In this document: positions 1 to 4,380 of the stretch, piece after piece
Numbering within the stretch: position 1 is the first letter of the stretch
Layout: each line of letters opens with the position of its first letter
Origin: CAZKCK01 sp964552325
Lineage (GTDB): Bacteria; Bacteroidota; Bacteroidia; Bacteroidales; TTA-H9
DNA: 7,679 nt
NCBI GenBank assembly: GCA_964552325.1
Contig: CAZKHA010000167.1
Span: 1 to 7,679 of the forward strand
Direction: 5' to 3'
The notes under the pieces: model-generated
The model's database searches: none
Seen by the model: only the letters and a program-made list of their open reading frames with translations
What the model was told of the DNA's origin: nothing
Program-made: the position numbers and the translations under genes

Positions 1-22
1 CTTCATCAATTCTTTTGTGTAA

Positions 23-58
23 CTTTACGCTTCGTTAACCAATAAGCTTACTTTACGC
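23..58 (+). repeat. Direct repeat CTTTACGC before the first ORF
   Basis: The octamer CTTTACGC occurs at 23-30 and again at 51-58, the second copy touching the ATG at 59. TAACTTTA at 20-27 is one base away from the Bacteroidota -7 consensus TAnnTTTG, so the leader may hold a promoter, but no well-spaced -33 TTG accompanies it. No ribosome binding site is visible, which is normal for this phylum. The repeat may be chance. Confidence 0.2.
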
Positions 59-493
59 ATGGCCATCAACGCATTATACCTCACCAATAGCCCAGGCTTG
101 CCCAAAATGGCCCTTGCCGCAATCATATTGGCCGCAAGTTTACTTGCAACATCATACAACTCACTTGCCCAAAATATTCACATCAATGGCAACGTTAAAG
201 GCTCACATTATAACAATAATTTAAACGAAGCCAAAGTTGTAGCAATAAAAGTTAGCAACGGCACAAGAGTTGATAGCACATATACTGATTCTAATGGTAA
301 TTATAATATGAATTTTCTATGGACAAAAATTAATGAAAACGAAAACCTAGAATCTAAATTATACCCGAACCCATACACAAATCAAACAACAATAAATGTA
401 AATAATGTAAGTAATAAAACCTACCAATTAAGCATCTTTGATTTAAACGGACAAAAACAACTACACAATCATCCTCAAAACCAAAAATCTTAA
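59..493 (+). CDS. Truncated T9SS-type exported surface protein (N-terminal remnant)
   Basis: This 144-residue frame begins with a signal peptide: hydrophobic core about residues 17-35, likely cut after SLAQ at 38. A second possible start is Met17 at 107. Residues about 40-86 resemble the carboxypeptidase-regulatory-like beta-sandwich, ending in DSTYTDSNGNYNMNF. Residues about 97-132 match a type IX secretion (gliding/Por) sorting-type domain with LYPNPYTNQTTI and YQLSIFDLNGQK. In many Bacteroidota surface proteins this order opens a much longer protein. Here the frame ends after about 12 further low-complexity residues, where a reverse-oriented coding-like frame begins. I read it as the 5' part of a larger gene cut by rearrangement. 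It could still be a short functional export substrate, because the frame has its own start and stop. Family assignment is by motif recognition only. Confidence 0.5.
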   Translation: MAINALYLTNSPGLPKMALAAIILAASLLATSYNSLAQNIHINGNVKGSHYNNNLNEAKVVAIKVSNGTRVDSTYTDSNGNYNMNFLWTKINENENLESKLYPNPYTNQTTINVNNVSNKTYQLSIFDLNGQKQLHNHPQNQKS

Positions 494-827
494 CATTATC
501 AGGATGAGTATAATAATCAACCTCACCATTATTCTCAATTAAACAACAAGCAGTACTCCTAGACGGAAAACTCATATTATCACTCGGAGGCGTATAAAAA
601 TAAGGAAACTTACTAACACACCACTTAGAATTACTAGGAGAATAAACACTCGCCTTCCAATCACTCTTATTAATATCATAATCATATAAACAAACATCTT
701 CAATTGCTAAACCACATTGCTCAGAACCAGCACAAGTCCACTTATCCGTAATCGGATTTTTAAAAGCATAAGTTCCCGATTGACAACAAACACCAGTGTG
801 CTGGTGGCCTCGGGGGCCTGGTGTTGG
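480..827 (-). pseudogene. Startless cysteine-rich protein remnant on the reverse strand
   Basis: On the minus strand a frame stays open from the stop at 828-830 down to 354, but has no ATG before residue 85. Residues 1-116 (bases 827-480) look coding: eight cysteines, two of the four pairs adjacent (residues 14-15 and 94-95), singles at 32, 38, 46 and 70, many Trp/Tyr/Asp, and runs such as NPITDKWTCAGSEQCG and DYDINKSDWKASVYSPSNSK. Third positions are T-rich, consistent with the AT-rich strand. Such cysteine content suggests an extracellular, disulphide-bonded domain. I do not recognise the family. Below about 480 the frame becomes the antisense of the T9SS-like ORF and loses protein character. 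The lack of a start and the abrupt junction suggest a displaced fragment, perhaps a C-terminal tip of a large surface or polymorphic-toxin-type protein. The latter is speculation. Confidence 0.4.
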
Positions 828-829
828 TT
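785..829. repeat. GC-rich nested palindrome at the end of the rearranged zone
   Basis: Outer arms 785-796 and 818-829 are inverted repeats of 12 bases with one mismatch (core AACACCAG / CTGGTGTT). Inside are two alternative hairpins: CACCAG at 791-796 with CTGGTG at 801-806 (loop TGTG), and GGCC at 806-809 with GGCC at 815-818 (loop TCGGG). The patch is strikingly GC-rich beside AT-rich DNA to its left. It lies beside the upstream end of the startless cysteine-rich frame. Bases 830-967 to its right contain no gene I can support. The structure could be a repetitive (REP-like) element, a transposon end or a recombination hot spot. There is no adjoining T-run to make it a terminator. Confidence 0.5.
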
Positions 830-967
830 AGCTAAGAAACAACTTAGATCTTCATCACCCAAAGATGCGGTACTTTGGGAGAATGGTTTACGCGCGCTCA
901 TTTTGTTAATCCCCTTAAACCTTTACCACCCGCCAGTTGTTTGATTTTGCACAAATATAGAAGCGCG

Positions 968-1426
968 ATGAAACACCTCCTCTTTTTTGCTTGCATTTGG
1001 CTGGCTGGCATGGCAGTACAGGGCCAAAGCTACAATCCCAATTATGATTCAACACTGGCCAGGCAACTGCACGCCGATGAGTATGGTATGAAGATGTATT
1101 TTTTTGTAATGCTAAAAACAGGCAGCAATACCACCACCGATAAGGCACTTAAAGACAGTTTGTTTGCGGGGCATATGGCCAACATCAACAAGATGGTTGA
1201 CATGGGCAAGCTTATGGTAGCCGGACCTATGGGCAAGAACGATTACCAATGGCGGGGCATTTTTATACTGGATGCAAAAAACGAGGAAGAGGTAGAGCAG
1301 CTGCTGCAGAACGACCCTGCAATTACCAATAAGCTGTTAGAACCTGCCATTTCGCGTTGGTATGGCTCGGCTGCCCTGCCCGAATACCTGAAGGCTGCCG
1401 ATAAGATTTGGAAGGTAAAGCCTTAA
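968..1426 (+). CDS. Exported YciI-like protein
   Basis: I start this gene at the ATG at 968, because the 152-residue product then begins with a good signal peptide (MKHLLFFACIWLAGMAVQGQ, cut near residue 20). The longer in-frame start at 875 would bury it. Residues about 41-130 match the YciI/DGPF-like ferredoxin fold: strand MKMYFFVMLKTG (41-52), His69 in AGHMANINKM, GKLMVAGPMG (80-89), strand YQWRGIFILDA (93-103), EEEVEQLLQNDPA (106-118). The His and the Gly-Pro are typical family positions. Cytoplasmic YciI proteins have no known general reaction; exported versions like this are common in Bacteroidota and equally uncharacterised. It is monocistronic and convergent with the membrane-protein gene, 40 bases apart, with no clear terminator hairpin between them. 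No Shine-Dalgarno is seen. Confidence 0.85.
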   Translation: MKHLLFFACIWLAGMAVQGQSYNPNYDSTLARQLHADEYGMKMYFFVMLKTGSNTTTDKALKDSLFAGHMANINKMVDMGKLMVAGPMGKNDYQWRGIFILDAKNEEEVEQLLQNDPAITNKLLEPAISRWYGSAALPEYLKAADKIWKVKP

Positions 1427-1466
1427 GAGGGTGCTGGATACCGCTCGGTTTGTTCACACTGAAACC

Positions 1467-2330
1467 TTAAAAGAAAAGCCAGATGCTTACCCAAAGCAAG
1501 GCCCACAAGGCTACTACATAAATTACAGGGTATTTCATGGGCCAGATTTTTTCCGAGCTTACATGTATCTTTAACTTCGTATCCGGAAAATCGTTTTGCC
1601 ATAAGGGCACCAACACAATGCCGAGGAGCACCAAAAACGAACCCCAATAAATAGATTGAACCCCCGCCACAAACGGCAACAAAGCCAAACATCCCATAAG
1701 CCAAGGCCTATACACGGCATTTACCAAAAAAGCCTTGCGCGTAGTAAACTCACCTATAAGGCTTAAGCTATAAGCCGACTTAAGAAACCCTGACAACCAT
1801 AAGAGCCGATAATACCTGATCAAAGCAATTAGAGCTACGGCAAGCACGGCTCTTATACCAATGCTATCAACCAGCCACTTAAATGCATAACCATAGCCGT
1901 CGTACAAAAAAACACCAGCTATTAAACCTACCGGAAGCGTATGCACCAACAAAAATGCAAACCACGTTAAAAACAACCTCCATTTCCAGTTAATAGTTTG
2001 ATCTTTGAACAAGAACCTAGCTAAACCCACCCCAATGGCAAAGAAAACCAAGGGAGCCATGCCATAAACACCAAACACCCGGGCATCGTTCCACTTCAAT
2101 TCACTCGCAAAAGTATAACCTACACCTAAGGGATGGTACACATATTCTATCGACAAGAAATTAAGCATCAGCGAGAGTTGTAGGCTTATCAAGAGTTGAA
2201 CAAGAAGTGCTGCAGCCACAAAAGCGATTGTTGAAAACAGAAAGAGTTCATACAAGGCTTTTGGCGATAAAGGGCCTTGCTCTTGCACAACTTTTTTTTC
2301 CACTACCTGGCGTCCACCGAAGTAATCCAT
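1467..2330 (-). CDS. Seven-span integral membrane protein, unknown function
   Basis: With the start at 2330 the product has 287 residues and roughly seven hydrophobic spans at about 29-57, 85-107, 117-142, 158-176, 208-225, 229-245 and 267-287, ending directly after the last span (VSIWLFF). The first 28 residues are soluble and charged. In-frame alternatives are an ATG at 2378 and a TTG at 2399. I prefer 2330 because a perfect -7 element (TAnnTTTG, minus strand, 2356-2349) sits just upstream and would leave only a short leader; starting at 2378 would put that promoter inside the gene. The general build recalls Yip1-like or DUF3667-type membrane proteins of Bacteroidota, but I see no diagnostic motif, so function is left open. 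It is convergent with the YciI-like gene and stands alone. Confidence 0.75.
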   Translation of the reverse strand: MDYFGGRQVVEKKVVQEQGPLSPKALYELFLFSTIAFVAAALLVQLLISLQLSLMLNFLSIEYVYHPLGVGYTFASELKWNDARVFGVYGMAPLVFFAIGVGLARFLFKDQTINWKWRLFLTWFAFLLVHTLPVGLIAGVFLYDGYGYAFKWLVDSIGIRAVLAVALIALIRYYRLLWLSGFLKSAYSLSLIGEFTTRKAFLVNAVYRPWLMGCLALLPFVAGVQSIYWGSFLVLLGIVLVPLWQNDFPDTKLKIHVSSEKIWPMKYPVIYVVALWALLWVSIWLFF

Positions 2331-2348
2331 TGAAAATAATTTAGGGTA

Positions 2349-2356
2349 CAAATGTA
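2349..2356 (-). promoter_or_regulatory. Bacteroidota -7 promoter element TACATTTG
   Basis: Read on the minus strand, bases 2356-2349 are TACATTTG, a perfect match to TAnnTTTG. It lies 18 bases before the ATG at 2330, giving a leader of roughly a dozen bases. No exact -33 TTG is seen at the usual spacing; ATG occurs near that place. The call rests on the -7 box only. Confidence 0.4.
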
Positions 2357-2550
2357 CAAAAGCCGTTAAACTTCTCATATAAGTTTTGCTCGGTGTCAAT
2401 ACTTACAGATGTACTAACTTGCGCTGGTTTGCAAACGGATGCATAACAGAGGCCAAAAATTTATCATAACAAGCCTATTGCCAACCACCTATACTAAGCA
2501 CAAAACACATATTATAAAATAATTAAATAAATAACTATTTGAATTTGGCG

Positions 2551-2566
2551 TTAGGCAACAGCCTAA
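2551..2566. repeat. Perfect short hairpin TTAGGC-AACA-GCCTAA
   Basis: TTAGGC at 2551-2556 and GCCTAA at 2561-2566 pair perfectly around a four-base loop. No T-run follows on either strand, so it is not a standard terminator. GTTAGGC at 2550-2556 also matches the GTTRRRY core of integron attC sites, but no properly placed partner core was found. Confidence 0.35.
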
Positions 2567-2620
2567 TGGGTGAAGCTTGCTTAAAAAAAATTTGGGGCAA
2601 AAACCAAAAACTTATCAACT

Positions 2621-2655
2621 GCAACCGGTTGCGAATCCGGTTGAAACCCGGCAAC
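2621..2655. repeat. GC-rich palindromic patch around AACCGGTT
   Basis: GCAACCGGTTGC at 2621-2632 is a perfect 12-base palindrome. It is followed by CCGG at 2637-2640 and 2648-2651, and by GCAAC at 2651-2655, which can pair with GTTGC at 2628-2632. The patch stands out from AT-rich flanks. The part GGTTGCGAATCC looks superficially like a tRNA T-arm but has one base too many and no acceptor stem. It could be an operator or a small structured RNA segment. Confidence 0.35.
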
Positions 2656-2777
2656 GTTTGCGATGGGCAAAAAGGCCTGATTTTTAGAACGTACAACATG
2701 TATATTTGCCACGTTGATCTGAACACAACTTGATCGACCCTACAAATTCATCCTTGTCCAATTTAACTTACTGTGTT

Positions 2778-2834
2778 ATGAAAAAAAACTTTCATACTTT
2801 GGATTCAACATTAACCCCTAAAAAAAACGGATGA
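2778..2834 (+). CDS. Possible 18-residue leader ORF
   Basis: ATG at 2778 opens an 18-codon frame (MKKNFHTLDSTLTPKKNG) ending in TGA at 2832-2834. The stop overlaps the ATG at 2831 of the next frame as ATGA, the arrangement typical of translational coupling. A perfect TATATTTG -7 element lies 67 bases upstream. The frame is so short that chance is a serious alternative, and no ribosome binding site is visible. I do not assign a function. Confidence 0.15.
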   Translation: MKKNFHTLDSTLTPKKNG

Positions 2835-2870
2835 AAAATTTACTTACAACATGAGTATTCATTTCATCCG
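2828..2870. repeat. Inverted repeat CGGATGAAA / TTTCATCCG
   Basis: Nine-base perfect inverted repeats at 2828-2836 and 2862-2870 are separated by 25 bases. They bracket the start of the broken frame 2831-3013, including its in-frame TGA. A bipartite protein-binding site or an RNA stem are both possible. Confidence 0.35.
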
Positions 2871-3013
2871 GATTCGATTGGGTAAAGCTGACTTATTGCG
2901 ATACACGAGGGCAGGCAAATACCCTTACGTACTTTAAAAAAGACTGGAACCCAATCCCGAAAAAAACAAGCTTTCAATTCCCTTCCAGCGTATTTATCGA
3001 TGCAAAATTTTAA
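2831..3013 (+). pseudogene. Broken 60-residue frame, unrecognised
   Basis: From ATG 2831 the frame reads MKNLLTT, meets TGA at 2852-2854, then stays open for 52 codons to TAA at 3011-3013. The downstream part has natural protein composition (for example SGFDWVKLTYCDTRGQANTL, then FKKDWNPIPKKTSFQFPSS), unlike the usual shadow frames. It overlaps the last 20 bases of the convergent lipoprotein gene and the candidate terminator of that operon. It may be the 3' remnant of a decayed gene, a small gene disabled by one substitution at codon 8, or chance. I do not recognise the family. Confidence 0.25.
2936..2988 (-). terminator. Candidate terminator of the metal-uptake operon
   Basis: Downstream of the last lipoprotein stop (minus strand), CTGGAA (2988-2983) pairs with TTCCAG (2949-2944). 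A second 3-bp block inside (AAT/ATT) lies beyond a symmetric GGG/GGG internal loop. The 3' arm is followed by TCTTTTTT at 2943-2936. The long loop makes it imperfect, but position and T-run fit intrinsic termination. Confidence 0.45.
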
Positions 3014-3494
3014 CACTCAGCCCTTTTTGCGTTGACCAGCCCGATTTATCCGTTAAGCTAATTAGAAAGTGGTAATCGCCCTCATCGTAAACACCAACTG
3101 AATTGGAAACCGAAAGTGTGATTGTAAAATTAGCTTCATATAGTTTTGCAGCAGTAGGAATGCTGTAATCTTGAATAAAAACCAAGGGGTTTACAGGGCT
3201 TTTAGCAAGGTCAGGTTTACATTCCGAAACTTCGGTACTGTGCGAATGATGATCAAAATTATTGTGAATATCAATACTATACGAACCCAATGCTATATTA
3301 TCAACAAACTTTACATTAAATGTAAACGGTTCACCAAAATACAATGTATCGCAGTTTTGTGGAAAAGCTTGATTAAAGCTTAGGTCAATTTCGGGTTTTT
3401 GGTTATCAACTTCAATCCCATCTTTTGAGCAGGAAGCTATTGACAGGATTACGACAAGTAATAAAAAAAAGAATGGATATGTTTTCATTTGCAT
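2994..3494 (-). CDS. DUF4625-type lipoprotein, one domain, histidine-rich
   Basis: The 166-residue product has a lipoprotein signal: hydrophobic 7-20, lipobox SIASC with the lipidated Cys at 22. A start at the second Met (3488) would serve equally well. The mature part is a single beta-sandwich-like domain resembling DUF4625: PEIDLSF at 34-40, FGEPFTFNVKFVDN at 53-66, then SIDIHNNFDHHSHS with His 77, 82, 83 and 85, and the end strand GDYHFLISLTDKSGWS at 139-154. The His cluster looks made for metal binding, though no DUF4625 function is established to my knowledge. It is the last gene of the cluster, separated from the previous lipoprotein by 73 bases holding a strong hairpin, so it may be expressed at a different level. 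Likely a surface or periplasmic metal-binding partner of the TonB-dependent receptor; this role is inferred from context. Confidence 0.8.
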   Translation of the reverse strand: MQMKTYPFFFLLLVVILSIASCSKDGIEVDNQKPEIDLSFNQAFPQNCDTLYFGEPFTFNVKFVDNIALGSYSIDIHNNFDHHSHSTEVSECKPDLAKSPVNPLVFIQDYSIPTAAKLYEANFTITLSVSNSVGVYDEGDYHFLISLTDKSGWSTQKGLSVKILHR

Positions 3495-3506
3495 GCTAGT
3501 TAAAAG

Positions 3507-3553
3507 GTAGCAGGCTTTATGGATTACTTCTTAAACTACATAAAACCTGCTAC
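3507..3553 (-). terminator. Strong 15-bp hairpin between the two lipoprotein genes
   Basis: Arms 3553-3539 and 3521-3507 pair over 15 bases with a 17-base loop. The single non-Watson-Crick position (3545/3515) is a U-G wobble in minus-strand RNA but would be a C-A mismatch in plus-strand RNA, so the structure suits the minus-strand transcript. It begins 14 bases after the upstream stop codon and is followed by CTTTTA and the next start 13 bases on. It could act as a partial terminator, an attenuator or a processing/stability stem. Confidence 0.7.
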
Positions 3554-3567
3554 AAAATTATTTATAA

Positions 3568-4374
3568 TCAATTAATTGTTATGGGAAAATGTGCTGAATT
3601 GCTCCAGTTTCCACCAAAAGCATCCTGGCATTTTACAAGCAGATAATATTCGCCAGCCGTCCAAGTAATTGCTTTTGCAGGCGTGTTATTATCCATTGCC
3701 GCACCAACTACAAGGCTGCTCGAAAAATTAAATGTGCTTACATCTTCAAAATCATGATTATGTAAAAGTGTAATGGTGTTTTCGGCATTAACATCAGCAT
3801 CTGCCAAAGCCTGGTCCGATCGCACCAATGCAATATATAAACCGCCAACGCCCATGTTATCGCTCACCGATCCAGCAATCGAAATGGTTTGAGCAGTTGC
3901 AAAAACCTGATTGGCTGAAGGAACCGATGTTATAAGGATAGTAGGTGCTACAGTGTCGTTAGGCAGTATAAGGCTAATAGCTGATTCGGCGATGGTTTGA
4001 TTGCCTTCCAAATCGGTAACAATTAGGTGTAAATGATAAGCACCTAAGCCTGCATCGGCAGAAATTTCGAAATGTTCGTGAAAAGTTGCATTTTTTAGAT
4101 TTGAAAACTTGGTGTAAGTGGTATCAAACTCCCAAAGGCTGCTTCCTTCGGGGTGTATTTCAACCTTAACCGTACTAATCTTGGCTTCAGCCACCAAATC
4201 GGCTTCTAAGTGAAAATCGGAGCCCGGGTAACCAATAGTACTGTTTTCGATGCCCACTTCGGTAAGAGTGATTACGGGTTTTGCAAATGCTTCTTCGTCA
4301 TTATTACAAGCACTTAAAAACAGAAGGATTGTGGTTGTAACTAGAATTGCAATAGTAATATTTTTTGTATTCAT
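3568..4374 (-). CDS. DUF4625-like lipoprotein with two tandem domains
   Basis: The 268-residue product starts with a lipoprotein signal: hydrophobic 6-20, lipobox LSAC, lipidated Cys23. The mature chain appears to hold two related beta-sandwich domains, about 32-137 and 142-267. Both open with P-x-I-x-x-T/S strands and end with a G-x-Y-x-L strand plus a turn: GAYHLHLIVTDLEGNQT (111-127) and GEYYLLVKCQDAFGGNWS (241-258). The same ending occurs in the neighbouring lipoprotein (GDYHFLISLTDKSGWS). Histidines cluster as FHEHF (98-102), YHLHL (113-117) and LHNHDFED (204-211), suggesting metal binding. The gene starts 6 bases after the receptor stop, so the two are surely co-transcribed. As with SusD-type or hemophore-like partners, it may present substrate to the receptor, but it is not a SusD homologue. 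Domain assignment is by visible motif similarity. Confidence 0.75.
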   Translation of the reverse strand: MNTKNITIAILVTTTILLFLSACNNDEEAFAKPVITLTEVGIENSTIGYPGSDFHLEADLVAEAKISTVKVEIHPEGSSLWEFDTTYTKFSNLKNATFHEHFEISADAGLGAYHLHLIVTDLEGNQTIAESAISLILPNDTVAPTILITSVPSANQVFATAQTISIAGSVSDNMGVGGLYIALVRSDQALADADVNAENTITLLHNHDFEDVSTFNFSSSLVVGAAMDNNTPAKAITWTAGEYYLLVKCQDAFGGNWSNSAHFPITIN

Positions 4375-4380
4375 AATTTT

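Larger units (their letters stand above)
2400..2777. other. Intergenic region with small palindromes, no supported gene
   Basis: This AT-rich stretch has open frames on both strands over about 2535-2733, but they start at TTG or GTG, have unnatural composition and overlap one another, so I do not call them. It contains a 10-base palindrome GTTTGCAAAC at 2427-2436, a perfect 6-bp hairpin at 2551-2566 and a GC-rich palindromic patch at 2621-2655. At 2704-2711 TATATTTG is a perfect plus-strand TAnnTTTG element that could start a transcript toward the small frames at 2778-3013, but I see no TTG at the right spacing upstream. No tRNA or known riboswitch was recognised. Confidence 0.4.

Noticed and set aside
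717..944. Plus-strand frame of 75 codons and its minus-strand counterpart 707-901
   Set aside because: Both pass through the GC-rich palindrome, which keeps several frames open; the cysteine-rich minus frame has the better protein character.
1427..1466. Bidirectional terminator between the convergent YciI-like and membrane-protein genes
   Set aside because: No stem of useful length followed by a T-run is visible in the 40 bases.
2550..2566. GTTAGGC resembles an integron attC core
   Set aside because: The partner GCCTAAT has a mismatch and lies in the wrong order and spacing for attC; no integrase or cassette array is present.
2621..2655. GGTTGCGAATCC looks like a tRNA T-arm
   Set aside because: The loop has eight bases instead of seven and no acceptor, D-arm or anticodon arm can be built around it.
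2539..2733. Plus-strand frame of 64 codons
   Set aside because: It starts with TTG, runs through palindromic DNA, has unnatural composition and is mirrored by an equally long minus frame.
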